A stretch of 38,989 bases of DNA from Methanocellaceae archaeon UBA148 (GTDB lineage Archaea > Halobacteriota > UBA148). The stretch spans positions 1 through 38,989 of the forward strand of contig DAHG01000075.1 in assembly GCA_002495885.1 (NCBI GenBank). The letters are read 5' to 3'. The position numbers were made by a program, and so were the translations under genes. Shown piece by piece: positions 1-10,100 of this stretch. Positions within the stretch are counted from its first letter, which is position 1. The number at the start of each line of letters is the position of its first letter. The notes below the pieces were generated by a model that worked only from the letters and a program-made list of their open reading frames with translations, did no database searches and was not told the origin of the DNA.

Positions 1-1
1 T

Positions 2-3000
2 CCAGATGAGATAGCACCGAATGTAACCAATCCATTCATAGAAGGGGCGGTAAACAACTGGGTGCAGAATAACACGCGAATCACCCTAAACGTCACTATC
101 ACTGATATGCAATCGGGCGTGAAGAATGCGACCGTTAACGCGTCCGCCATAAATTCAACGTTAAACGAAGTAGTTCTGATAAAGCAGGATGGCGATTACT
201 GGACCAATACCGCCGTTATCGCTGACAGAGGGGATACAGGCGGATTGGTCGATCTCACGATCACTGCCTATGACAATGTCTCCAATGTCAACAACACAGT
301 GAACATGACCGTTGGAATAACACTACCTGACCTAAACATCACTTCTGCTGATTTAGATATCGTTTCCCCAGAACCCGAAATACAGGAAAATGCAAATCTT
401 ACCATAAACGCCACCGTTCATAACACAGGAAACATGAATGCAACGGATGTCAACGTCTCTCTTTACATTGACGATCAATACGACCAATCAACAAATATTC
501 CCCTCATTAATGTTAGCGAGAGCAGTACTGTAACACTATACTGGATTGCCTCTGCAGGCTCCCATAATATCACTATAATGGTTGATCCTCTTGACACAAT
601 AACAGAGCTTAACGAGACGAATAACAATGCTACAAATTACACCATCGTAAAGAAACTTGTTACCATCGATGTCATTTATCCTCTAAATGGGACCGATATA
701 CCGAGGGGTGGCTATCATCAGGATGGCTATAAGGAAGACTCCGAAAATATTGTTTCTGATAACCTAACGATCACCGCAAGGGTTTACAATTATTATAATT
801 CCTCTGATTCAGTTCCTGCAAATTCAGCTAACTGCTCTTTCTATTGGAATGGCAGTTTAATCGGCTACAATGAGACGAACTCCACAGGATATTGCCGGTT
901 CAGCTATAACAAAACCCAGAACAATTCCGGCTATTACAACATCACCGTGAAATTCACCATAAATGCATCCTATTCCGATAGTTATGCTACAAATTCCACC
1001 TTGAATGAAAGCACAAATACCATTAAATTGTCTGTTTATGAAATACGACTAACGAAGACCAACGCTAAAGTTGTGGACGGCGAGGCAAAATACAGAGAAG
1101 GTGATGCCGCCATACTTGTTATCAATGTCACCAAGGATGGCGTGCTGCATAATGTAACAAACATAATAGCAGATGCTAAGAAGCCACCAGACATATCAGT
1201 AGTCCTTAGTAGTTATCATGATGAAAATAATGACTCCATAGTCAACATAGGTACTGGAAGATATTATGTCAAAACGATAATTAATGAAAGCTTTAATGCC
1301 ATGAGCATTAAGTGGACGGTGTGGGTGCAGAACAATAGCGAAAATGTATCTTCATCGTCACACGCTGGAGTGGATATTCTGGTATCAAATGCAAAGATTG
1401 ACATAAACGTTACAAACGAAAACGAAACGATAGAAAATACAAACATCTCTATTTACGATGCCAATATGGAAAGGAGGATCATAAAAGAACTGATCTTGCT
1501 TAACAAATCTACGCTTAAAAAGAACGGATTATCGAAAAACGCCACTCTTGGTGATAACTACACCATAGAAATAATCACGCCGACCAACGAGAGCTTGTAT
1601 ATCAGAGATTTGAACATCTCCTCCTCGCAACTTAATGTCTCTCCACAAATCGTTGCCAATTATACTGGAACCAAACCAACTGAAGTAAAAGAGATGAGTA
1701 GTATCATAGCTGTCGACATATCTGACTTCATCAATGCTACGCTCATCTTCCCAAGGGAAATAAACATAGATACCATTTGCAGATGCGATGATTGGAACTT
1801 CAGCACTGCTTCAGGAGAGACATGGGTTTGCAGTGATCCATCCGATTATGAAGGATTCGGCTCTAACGCCACTCACTTCTGGTTCACCGTATCTCATTTC
1901 TCCGCATATGCTGGCGGACAGACTAAAAATAGCCAATTGGAAATCTGGGATGAGACCGATATAGGAATGCCCTATGCAAATAAGACTAAATATGTCTATC
2001 AAAATGTTACCTTCTTCGCCAATTACACGAATTCGACATCCGCAGAGCCGATAAGCGATGCAACCTGCACGATCTGGTTCAATGATACCGGTGAATGGTA
2101 CAATATGAATTATAACGATGCCTCCAATTTCTACGAATATAATAGGTCTTTCAGCACCGGCGGAACCTTTAATTACACGATTAACTGCAATCATACCACC
2201 TACGACAACTTGAATGCATCAGACAACGTAACCATAACTCCCGATACCACAGCACCGAATGTAACCAATCCGTTCGTAAAAGATACGGTAAACAGCTGGG
2301 TGAAGAATAACACCCGAATCACATTCAACGTAACCATCAACGATACGCTGTCAGTGGTCAGTAACGCAACCGTGAACGTTTCCTTGATAAATGTAACAGG
2401 GGGGAGCATCAACCTTACAAACGTGCCTGGAACTGATTACTGGATCAATGATACGATAATAGCAGATATTCCCACCACTGCAACAAAAAATCTTACCGTC
2501 ACCACTTATGACGCTTCAGGAAATTGCAACTCCTCGATTAATTTCACCCTTGGAGTTGATGGCACACTGCCCACAAACGGCGTAAGACCTGCGATGGAGA
2601 GGAGCAGCAAAACATGGATTAAGTGGACATGGACTAATCCGTCTATTGGGGCCCAGCCAAATGATTTCAATCATACGATGGTTTACATTAATGGAAACTG
2701 GGCAGCAAATGTATCCAATACCACGAATTACTACAACGCCACCGGATTGAACCCTGGAAGCACATATGAAATAAGCATCCACACTGTCGATATCGTTGGA
2801 AACATAAACACCTCATGGTCCAACAATACTGCAGTTACGATCGCAGAACAGCCCATAGGTGGCATTGCAGTCATTATAATTCCGAAGATAAATGAAACCA
2901 CCGCTGGCAACTCCACCAACTTCACCATAAGAGTGAGGAGTACGCAATCCTTCCAAGAAGCCATTGAGCTGAGTATAACGCTTTCTGATATCCCTGATGG

Positions 3001-3193
3001 GGAACGTGCAAACCTTTCTTGGTTTAACTGGACGAGCGATTCGTTCCTACTACCAGCCAACGAATATGTAGACAGGACGGTTTGTGTTGACATACCGGAT
3101 GGCACCAGCACGGGATACAAGGTATTCTGTGCGATTGCTTGTGCATCGCTCGGCACTTCCAAGGATTATGGTGCAGTTAATGTGACAGGATGA
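2..3193 (+). CDS. Large sequon-rich surface glycoprotein with CARDB and Ig/Fn3-like repeats (5' end outside window)
   Basis: The frame is open from base 2, so the start lies upstream; a GTG at 62 is internal. Over 1060 residues are visible, with very many N-X-S/T sequons, typical of an N-glycosylated archaeal cell-surface protein. A module beginning APNVTNPF occurs at the left edge and again near base 2250, so the protein is built of tandem Ig-like repeats about 2.2 kb apart. A CARDB-like segment (bases about 330-650), a domain ending FTVSHFSAYAGG (about 1690-1915) and a fibronectin-III-like segment (about 2570-2850) are recognisable. The C-terminus ends ...VNVTG without a membrane helix or sorting signal, so anchoring must come from elsewhere, possibly from the next gene's product. 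The family is clear as a surface or adhesin-like protein; the exact role is unknown. Confidence 0.85.
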   Translation, partial: PDEIAPNVTNPFIEGAVNNWVQNNTRITLNVTITDMQSGVKNATVNASAINSTLNEVVLIKQDGDYWTNTAVIADRGDTGGLVDLTITAYDNVSNVNNTVNMTVGITLPDLNITSADLDIVSPEPEIQENANLTINATVHNTGNMNATDVNVSLYIDDQYDQSTNIPLINVSESSTVTLYWIASAGSHNITIMVDPLDTITELNETNNNATNYTIVKKLVTIDVIYPLNGTDIPRGGYHQDGYKEDSENIVSDNLTITARVYNYYNSSDSVPANSANCSFYWNGSLIGYNETNSTGYCRFSYNKTQNNSGYYNITVKFTINASYSDSYATNSTLNESTNTIKLSVYEIRLTKTNAKVVDGEAKYREGDAAILVINVTKDGVLHNVTNIIADAKKPPDISVVLSSYHDENNDSIVNIGTGRYYVKTIINESFNAMSIKWTVWVQNNSENVSSSSHAGVDILVSNAKIDINVTNENETIENTNISIYDANMERRIIKELILLNKSTLKKNGLSKNATLGDNYTIEIITPTNESLYIRDLNISSSQLNVSPQIVANYTGTKPTEVKEMSSIIAVDISDFINATLIFPREINIDTICRCDDWNFSTASGETWVCSDPSDYEGFGSNATHFWFTVSHFSAYAGGQTKNSQLEIWDETDIGMPYANKTKYVYQNVTFFANYTNSTSAEPISDATCTIWFNDTGEWYNMNYNDASNFYEYNRSFSTGGTFNYTINCNHTTYDNLNASDNVTITPDTTAPNVTNPFVKDTVNSWVKNNTRITFNVTINDTLSVVSNATVNVSLINVTGGSINLTNVPGTDYWINDTIIADIPTTATKNLTVTTYDASGNCNSSINFTLGVDGTLPTNGVRPAMERSSKTWIKWTWTNPSIGAQPNDFNHTMVYINGNWAANVSNTTNYYNATGLNPGSTYEISIHTVDIVGNINTSWSNNTAVTIAEQPIGGIAVIIIPKINETTAGNSTNFTIRVRSTQSFQEAIELSITLSDIPDGERANLSWFNWTSDSFLLPANEYVDRTVCVDIPDGTSTGYKVFCAIACASLGTSKDYGAVNVTG

Positions 3194-3219
3194 TACGAAC
3201 GATTTGTATTGCCTAAACA

Positions 3220-3227
3220 TTTATAAG
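3220..3227 (+). promoter_or_regulatory. TATA box of the small surface-protein gene
   Basis: TTTATAAG lies here in the 51-60 bp gap after the large surface gene. Archaeal transcription normally starts about 25 bp downstream, near 3248. That falls after the first possible ATG (3245) and just before the ATG at 3257, which has a GGGGG tract upstream. It therefore supports 3257 as the translation start. Confidence 0.5.
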
Positions 3228-3256
3228 ATAATGTATAATTAGATATGGGGGTTCAG

Positions 3257-3829
3257 ATGAGTAGAGTTTTCATCGTAACTGCATGTTTTTGTATGGCGAT
3301 CCTAATCAGTTTACCACTTTTGGTTCCCGTGAATGTAAACGGGCAAATCCATAAAATGTCCCCTGGCATTTCGTTATCTGCTTATGTTATAGATGCCGAG
3401 GTAGGAGAGCATGACAATGAAGTCCAATATACTCTCAATGCCATGTCTGAATCAACCGTAACTGAGACCGTGAAGCTGAGCCTAAACGAAAGTTCGCCTG
3501 ATTACAATATAATCAGGGATTATTCTTTTTCTGAAAATACTTTCGATTTGTCTCCAGGTTCTACAAAAAATGTAACGCTTTCACTTACAATAGAATATGG
3601 GACTGGTGCTGGAAACAAAACTATAACAGTGGACAGCAACGCTTCTTTTGCAATTGGTTCAACTACATATTATGATCTCTCATACACTTCGTTCTATGTT
3701 GAGGTGATTTCAACCGTTACCCCCTATTCTGCACCGATAGCATTGCCTGAACTCAATATGATGGGCTTGATGACCTTGATCGGGGTATTGAGTGTCGTGC
3801 TGGCAAGAGGAATAAGAAAGAGAGAGTAA
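3257..3829 (+). CDS. Small secreted surface protein with N-terminal signal and C-terminal archaeosortase-like anchor
   Basis: About 190 residues. An N-terminal hydrophobic segment (about residues 3-25) is a signal peptide. A beta-rich middle carries several N-X-S/T sequons. The C-terminus is tripartite: a Pro-rich stretch with LPEL, a hydrophobic helix, then the basic tail RGIRKRE. This layout matches archaeosortase substrates (PEF-CTERM-like), although the motif here is PEL rather than PEF. An in-frame ATG at 3245 would add four residues, but the TATA box at 3220 argues for 3257. It follows the large surface gene by about 60 bp and may be its membrane-anchored partner. No archaeosortase gene lies in the window. 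The function is inferred only from its architecture. Confidence 0.75.
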   Translation: MSRVFIVTACFCMAILISLPLLVPVNVNGQIHKMSPGISLSAYVIDAEVGEHDNEVQYTLNAMSESTVTETVKLSLNESSPDYNIIRDYSFSENTFDLSPGSTKNVTLSLTIEYGTGAGNKTITVDSNASFAIGSTTYYDLSYTSFYVEVISTVTPYSAPIALPELNMMGLMTLIGVLSVVLARGIRKRE

Positions 3830-4277
3830 AAAGCGTCAGCATTTATTCAAAAATTTAGAAGAATTAGTTTAGTTGCATACTCTGGAGAACATCGCGAGAA
3901 ACAGTGGCGTTAAGAGTCATCTCATTAATTTAAATATTCCTTTAAAAGTTTCTTCTGCATGTGAATCTGCTCTCTTTTTACAATCCGCAGTATATGAAAT
4001 CATCAATATTTGCAACACATTCATTGTCCATGTAATCAAATTCGGACAGTCAAATATTAAAATAGTTGCCACTAATAAAATTTTAAAATAGGGGCATAAA
4101 ACTAAGGACATACTTGGTTAACAATCGATTTTTTCCTCTACTTATATACATTTTGCCTCCTCTAAAACTACGGATACAGTATTAAGGTTTGGAATAATCC
4201 TGGCTATGAGATGATCAGGATAGAATATGTTAAAGCCCGACAAGTTGCAAGAACCATAAATGATATGGGCTAGCAAT
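3830..4277. other. Gene-free AT-rich interval
   Basis: About 450 bp with no supportable gene. A 72-codon frame on the plus strand (3873-4091) and an opposing 64-codon frame have low-complexity, AT-driven composition and no ribosome binding site. No RNA gene or repeat was recognised. Confidence 0.5.
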
Positions 4278-4655
4278 TTACTCGATTAAAACAGCATTTA
4301 CGATTCCGTCTTGTCCTGGACGGTTGTTGATCTTTGCCTTGCCTAACTTGGTCCTGATTACCGCGCCCCTCATAAGTATATTTCGCCTAACATAGTGTTG
4401 ATTTGCTGGATTCGCCTCTACTGTTTGGATTTCAACCACTTGTGTCTTGCCGGTCTTTGGATCTGTGACATTGGCAACATCGCCTCGATATAAACTTATC
4501 TTTTCGCCACCGCCCATTACACGCAATTTCAATCTCTTGATAGTACCGATATGTGCCTCTACGGTATCACGGCCTATTTCATGCTTCCTTTTGCTTCTTG
4601 TCGATCTCAATCGACCGCCAGTTGCCTTGCGTCCAGATTTACCTTGCCATTTCAT
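4278..4655 (-). CDS. rps8e: 30S ribosomal protein S8e
   Basis: 125 residues, the usual archaeal S8e length. It begins MKWQGKSGRK with the family's basic N-terminus (RKATGGRLRSTRSKRKHEIGR) and ends ...GQDGIVNAVLIE. It is a small-subunit ribosomal protein found in archaea and eukaryotes. It is transcribed divergently from the macro-domain gene across a 65-bp gap holding AT-rich promoter candidates for both directions. It stands alone here, outside a ribosomal protein operon. Confidence 0.97.
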   Translation of the reverse strand: MKWQGKSGRKATGGRLRSTRSKRKHEIGRDTVEAHIGTIKRLKLRVMGGGEKISLYRGDVANVTDPKTGKTQVVEIQTVEANPANQHYVRRNILMRGAVIRTKLGKAKINNRPGQDGIVNAVLIE

Positions 4656-4720
4656 GATATCCCTTATTTGAACACAAGTATTTTAATGCATCTGCTATAA
4701 GCATAAAAGAGGAAATCCGA

Positions 4721-5242
4721 ATGGAAAAGAAATTTAAAAACACTACTATTGGGCTGGAGAGGGGAGATATAACGGAAATGAGCGTAGACGCAATAGTAAA
4801 CGCTGCTAATAAAAAACTACAGCATGGTGGGGGGGTTGCTAGGGCAATAGTGAAGAAAGGAGGACACATAATACAGGATGAGAGCAACAAAATTGGTGAA
4901 ATAGAGGTGTGCCAAGCCATTATCACGATTGCAGGTAAACTGAAGGCAAAGTACGTCATTCATGCCGTCGGACCCCAAATGGGTGAGGGGGAAGAGGATG
5001 AAAAACTAAAGAATGCAACATTAAACAGCCTTATGCTGGCAGATGAATATAATTTAAAAAGCATCGCATTCCCTGCCATAAGCACGGGAGCGTTTGGCTA
5101 CCCCAAAGATAAGTGCGCAAAGATTATGATTCAAACCGCAATCGATTATTCCAATATGGGCACTGGGATTAAAACCATCATTTTCACCCTCATCGATGAT
5201 CGCACTTATGATATATTCCAGAAAGAGTTGAACAGCTATTGA
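4721..5242 (+). CDS. Macro-domain (ADP-ribose-binding) protein, possible O-acetyl-ADP-ribose deacetylase
   Basis: 173 residues, a single macro domain. The ligand-binding signature NAANKKLQHGGGVARAI spans about residues 28-44 and PAISTGAFGYP lies near residues 112-122. These match the archaeal Af1521-like and MacroD-like groups, which bind ADP-ribose and in some members remove it from proteins or from O-acetyl-ADP-ribose. Whether this member is catalytic cannot be told from sequence. A GAGG lies shortly upstream of the ATG. The gene is divergent from rps8e and followed 44 bp later by a DUF2240 gene on the same strand. Confidence 0.92.
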   Translation: MEKKFKNTTIGLERGDITEMSVDAIVNAANKKLQHGGGVARAIVKKGGHIIQDESNKIGEIEVCQAIITIAGKLKAKYVIHAVGPQMGEGEEDEKLKNATLNSLMLADEYNLKSIAFPAISTGAFGYPKDKCAKIMIQTAIDYSNMGTGIKTIIFTLIDDRTYDIFQKELNSY

Positions 5243-5286
5243 GCACCAGGTATTTTATTTCAAGATCACAATTGAGTGTGATATAA

Positions 5287-5748
5287 ATGACCGATATGAT
5301 GCAAGCGGTTGCCATGCCCTTCAGGAAGAGGGGGAAAAACGCTCTCACAACCTCTGAGTTCGTATTTGCACTCTCCCTCGATCTGGGTTGGTTCTCGCCG
5401 GAACAGGCAAAAGAAGTTCTCAACAAAGCAAAGAACGATGGATTGGTATCCATAGAAGATGATGAGATAAGCCCCAATTTTGACTTCAAGACAATCGAGA
5501 TTCCGCTGGGATTCAGACCCGACCTAAAAAGAGAACAGTCCGTCTTTGAGCGCACCATAGAGAGGATCATGATCACCGGATTGAGCAGAAAAGAAGCCAT
5601 AGCTTTGGTGAACAAAAAACAAGAAAGCATGGCTAATATGATTGGGATTGAGATTTCTGCATTGTTAGTGGCGAAGGAAAGAGACATTGGCATTGAAGAT
5701 TTGATAGATGAAACATATCAATCATTGATTGATCAAAAGGGTAAATGA
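5287..5748 (+). CDS. DUF2240 family archaeal protein
   Basis: 153 residues, soluble, alpha-helical. The N-terminal half (AMPFRKRGKNALTTSEFVFAL and following) looks like a winged-helix-type fold. It is followed by the family's conserved IEIPLGFRPD region and a helical C-terminus. I recognise it as DUF2240, an archaea-restricted family of unknown function, often annotated only as a conserved protein. It lies 44 bp after the macro-domain gene and may be cotranscribed with it. The start at 5287 (ATGACC) was chosen because the second ATG, four codons in, has no better ribosome site. Confidence 0.75.
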   Translation: MTDMMQAVAMPFRKRGKNALTTSEFVFALSLDLGWFSPEQAKEVLNKAKNDGLVSIEDDEISPNFDFKTIEIPLGFRPDLKREQSVFERTIERIMITGLSRKEAIALVNKKQESMANMIGIEISALLVAKERDIGIEDLIDETYQSLIDQKGK

Positions 5749-6092
5749 GATATCGTTATTTATTGATCAAAATCTTTAAGAAAACGTTGCTCCAGATTTG
5801 AAAATTCTAATTTTTTTTATCCGGTGGTTTGCCTCCGAAATCATCACAATTCTCCTCGGGGGATCGGAGACCCTAGTGATGGTGTTTGAGCAGGATAATG
5901 TCACGCCATTCCTAGCATTTTTTATTTTTCTCTTATATCGACGAGCGGGCCCAGTCCTATACAACACAGTGTGGCAGTGGAAATGGGTTTGTCTCGATAG
6001 CCCTATTAGGATCTATGGGTGGTTCCAAATCTTCTAAAGGGAGTGCCTAAATTAAATGCATGATTTCAACTTTTGAGTAGGTATTCGAAAAC
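5749..6092. other. Gene-free interval between the DUF2240 gene and rfcS
   Basis: About 340 bp with higher GC than most gaps here and overlapping open frames on both strands (79 codons plus, 63 codons minus) that resemble no family I know. A GTGATGA C-box-like heptamer occurs on the minus strand, but no matching D box was found, so no C/D RNA is called. It could hold an RNA or a decayed gene; nothing is supportable. Confidence 0.35.
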
Positions 6093-7058
6093 TTATTCCT
6101 TCGCCCCGGCCAACACTAAATGAGCTATCAGTGCCTCCAGTTGTATGCGCTCGTGAGCGCCTTCCGTTAGGCGGAAGTCTATCTCTCCGATCTTGTCGAG
6201 CAACTGAACCCTCAACTTCTCTGAGATGCCGCCGAAGTCCATTATGGCCCTATGGATCTGGGTGATTACATCCTCCCCGGACAAACCCTGCTCTATGAGC
6301 AATAAATCCAGTTTGTCCCTTGCCCCCATGAAATCACCTTTCATGGCAAGTTCGACCAACTCGTTTATCTCTATTGGGCGGGCCATAGCAGCTATCTTGT
6401 ATATTGCCTCGGCGTCTATTTGATCGCTAAGGACTGCTGCTGATTGCAATATATTTATGGCCCTGCGCATATCCCCCATAGCCACATATTCGATTGCACC
6501 CAGCCCATCCTCGGTCACATTTAGTTTTTCAATACTTGCGATATTTCTGATCCTTTTCTCGATAGCTGCATCGGATATCGGTTTGAACCTATATACCGCA
6601 CATCTGGATTGGATGGGCTCGATTATTTTCGATGAATAGTTGCATGAGAGTATAAAACGACATGTGGCAGAGAATCTCTCCATGGTTCTCCTAAGCGCGT
6701 TCTGTGCATCTGTCGTTAGAGCATCTGCTTCGTCGAGGAAGATTATCTTGAAGCTGGCATCTCCCAAAGGTGCTGTCCTGGAGAAATTCTTGATCTGGCT
6801 TCTGACGACGTTTATGCCCCTTTCGTCAGAGGCGTTTAGCTCGGTGAAATTGTTGGTCCAAGCCTCTCCAAAAAGTTCCTTGGCGAGAGCGATGGCAGAC
6901 GTGGTTTTTCCAACGCCGGCAGGACCAGAAAAAAGCATATGCGGTAGATTTTTGGATTCAACATAAGATTTGAGGCGTTCGATAATATCATCTTGACCGA
7001 CTACTTCATCCAAAATCTTAGGCCTATATCTCTCAGCCCAAATCTCTTCCTTGGTCAT
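6093..7058 (-). CDS. rfcS: Replication factor C small subunit (clamp loader ATPase)
   Basis: 321 residues, normal length, with no intein. AAA+ motifs are complete: Walker A GPAGVGKT (residues 45-52), Walker B IIFLDEAD (105-112), sensor region ILSCNYS (136-142) and the SRC arginine finger (151-153) that acts in trans in the RFC pentamer. The clamp-loader C-terminal collar domain follows. It loads the PCNA ring onto primer-template DNA. The gene is divergent from ileS with only 46 bp between starts, so both promoters must be packed into that gap. RfcL is not in the window. Confidence 0.97.
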   Translation of the reverse strand: MTKEEIWAERYRPKILDEVVGQDDIIERLKSYVESKNLPHMLFSGPAGVGKTTSAIALAKELFGEAWTNNFTELNASDERGINVVRSQIKNFSRTAPLGDASFKIIFLDEADALTTDAQNALRRTMERFSATCRFILSCNYSSKIIEPIQSRCAVYRFKPISDAAIEKRIRNIASIEKLNVTEDGLGAIEYVAMGDMRRAINILQSAAVLSDQIDAEAIYKIAAMARPIEINELVELAMKGDFMGARDKLDLLLIEQGLSGEDVITQIHRAIMDFGGISEKLRVQLLDKIGEIDFRLTEGAHERIQLEALIAHLVLAGAKE

Positions 7059-7104
7059 CTTGTTAGAAATATGTTTAAGACATATTAATCCTTCTTGTCG
7101 TTAT

Positions 7105-10100
7105 ATGATTCGGGAAGTAACGAGCAGATACGACGCTCAAGAAGTGGAAAAAAATGTAATGGAATTTTGGAAGAGTGTAGATGCATACGCTCTTACTCGA
7201 AGTCATCGCTCACAAGGAGATATGTTCTATTTTTTGGATGGCCCACCATATACCACCGGAAGAATACATCTTGGCACGGCATGGAATAAGACCATCAAGG
7301 ATGCCATGCTCAGATACAAGTCGATGAGGGGGTTCCGAGTCCTTGACAGAGCAGGATGGGACATGCATGGGCTTCCAATAGAGGTCAAAGTTGAGGGGAG
7401 CCTGGGATTCAGAACAAAAAAAGAGATAGAAAAATACGGCATAGATAAGTTCATCGCTGAATGCAAGCGTTTCGCCCTTGAATCGAAGGATCAGATGACC
7501 TTGCAATTCAAGCGCTTAGGTGCTTGGCTTGATTGGGCAGACCCTTACATGACCCTTGCCGATGAGTACATGGAAGCGGAATGGTGGACGTTGAAACGTG
7601 CATACGATAGAGGTTTGCTTGAAAGAGGCAAGAGGGTGGTTAACTGGTGCCCTAGATGTGAGACCGCCATAGCAGATTCTGAAGTGGAATATTGGGAGGA
7701 ACGCCATCCATCCATCTATGTCAAGTTTCCACTTGTAGGAGAGGACGCACGCATCGTGATATGGACGACGACCCCCTGGACGATTCCATCCAATCAGGCG
7801 ATAGCAGTCCATCCTGACTTTGAGTACTCCAAAATAAAATGTAAAAATGAGACGTTGATCGTGGCTTCTGAGTTGGTGGAACACGTCCTGGAAAAAGGGG
7901 GTTATGAAGATTACGAGAAGGTAGGCACCATACGGGGTAAAGACCTCGTCGGAATAAAGTATGAGCACCCTCTGAGGGACATGGTACCCTATCAGCAAAA
8001 ACTGGATCATAGCATATATGCGGCAGATTTCGTGACCCTCGAGGTATCTCCCGAGGTCGAGAACACAGGATGCGTTCACATCGCCCCAGGGCACGGTCTG
8101 GAAGATTTTTTGTTGGGCAAAGAGCATCAGCTTCCGATCTTCTGTCCCGTGGGACCTGATGGATTTTTCACGACAGATGCTGGCGTATACGCCAACAAGT
8201 ATGTTTTTGATGCAAATCAACAGGTCATAAAGGACCTTGATGAAAGGAATGCCCTTCTAGCTGAAGGAGAGATAATCCATCGATATGGTCATTGTTGGCG
8301 CTGCAAAACTCCTATCATATATTTGGCGACTGAACAATGGTTCATCAAAATCTCAGAACTGAAAGACAGAATGTTAACGGAGATTTCTCGCATAGTATGG
8401 TATCCAGAATGGGCTGGATCCGCTAGATTCATGGACTGGATATCATCTGCGAGAGATTGGTGCATCTCACGTCAGAGGTACTGGGGCACTCCACTGCCGA
8501 TTTGGATGTGCGAATGCGGTTCCATCGAAGTGATAGGCACCATAAAAGAGCTCAAGGAGAGGGCGAACGTCTCTTATGTGGAACTCCACAGACCACATAT
8601 AGACGCCATCACGCTGAGATGTACCTGTGGAAAAACAATGTATCGCGTGGAGGATGTATTTGACGTATGGTTTGACTCTGCCGTAGCATCATGGGCCAAT
8701 CTGGGCTTTCCAAACGATACCGAGAAGTTCAAAAAATGGTGGCCTGCCGATTTTATCACAGAAGGGCATGATCAGACGAGGGGGTGGTTCTACTCGCAAC
8801 TCGGCTCAAGTATGGTTGCATTCGAAAAGGCGCCGTACAAGAGTGTGTTGATGCATGGCTTCACGCTGGATGACGAGGGTAGAAAGATGTCCAAAAGCCT
8901 GGGAAATGTGGTGGCACCCGAAGAGGTCATAGAAAAATATGGAGCCGATGCGTTGCGCTTCTATGTTCTATCGGCTAATGCACCTTGGGAAGATCTTGGC
9001 TTCAACTGGGAGGAAGCTCAGAATGTGCACAGAATGCTCAACATCCTGTGGAACGTATATCGTTTCCCGCTGCCTTACATGAAGCTCGACAATTTTGATC
9101 CATACGCCACTTCATTTGATTCCATAAAAGGGCATCTCAGACCAGAGGATAAATGGATTCTCTCAAGAATGCACTCTTTAATCAAAAAAGTCGACCATAT
9201 GATGGCAGATTGCAAGTTGCACAGTGCAACTCGTCTCTTGCAAAAATTCATCCTCGAGGATGTGTCGCGATGGTACGTTCAATTAATTCGACCCAGGACG
9301 TGGACAGAAGCAGATGACCCAAATAAACTGGCAGCGTATTGGGTCCTCTATGACGTTATCTCACAAATCACAAAGCTGATGGCTCCATTCACGCCTTTCA
9401 TCACTGAGGAGATCTATCAGAACTTGGTGCGTGGGATGGATCCTAAGGCGCTGCTAACGGTTCACATGTGCGATTGGCCTTCTCCGAACGAGGAGCTAAT
9501 AGATGTTAAACTCGAGGCAAACATGGATGTCGCGAGGGACATCGTTGAGGCTTCCCATAGGGCCAGACAGAAAGCGAAGCGAAAGCTCAGGTGGCCTGTC
9601 AAGCAGATCATAATCTCATCTTACAATGAAGAGGTTGTAAATTCCGTAAAAAATCTCAAAAATGTGATCATGGAGCAAGCTAACACAAAAGAGATAAACC
9701 TGCTAAACGTGGGCGAGGAATTCAATGAGATTTCGCTAAAGGTCATTCCGGACCTGAGCATCATTGGACCAAGGTTCAAGGGTAAAGCAAAAGAAATCAT
9801 AAATGCACTGAATAACGTCGATGGCAGAAGGCTAAAAAAAGATATTGAAAAAGGATATCAACTCAAGTTACCTGATAAAACCGTCAAAATCACTCAGGAC
9901 ATGATCCATTTCGAGGAGATGGTCCCAGAGCACATCTATGCTGCAGATTTTTCTTTAGGGAAGGTGTATGTTGATGTTTCGCTTACAGAAGGTGTCAGGG
10001 CAGAAGGATGTGCCAGAGATATCGTTCGAAGAATACAGAACATGAGGAAAGAGCTCGATCTTGATGTCGAGGCTGAGATCGATGTGTTTGTGCAAGTTGG

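Noticed and set aside
3873..4091. 72-codon plus-strand frame in the gap after the surface genes
   Set aside because: AT-driven composition, no ribosome site, no family features, and an equally long frame on the other strand.
5776..6037. Overlapping frames on both strands, and a C-box-like GTGATGA on the minus strand
   Set aside because: No protein family match; a C/D RNA would need D and D' boxes, which are not found at suitable distances.
7516..8220. 234-codon minus-strand frame inside ileS
   Set aside because: It is a shadow of the isoleucyl-tRNA synthetase gene, which has complete motifs on the plus strand.
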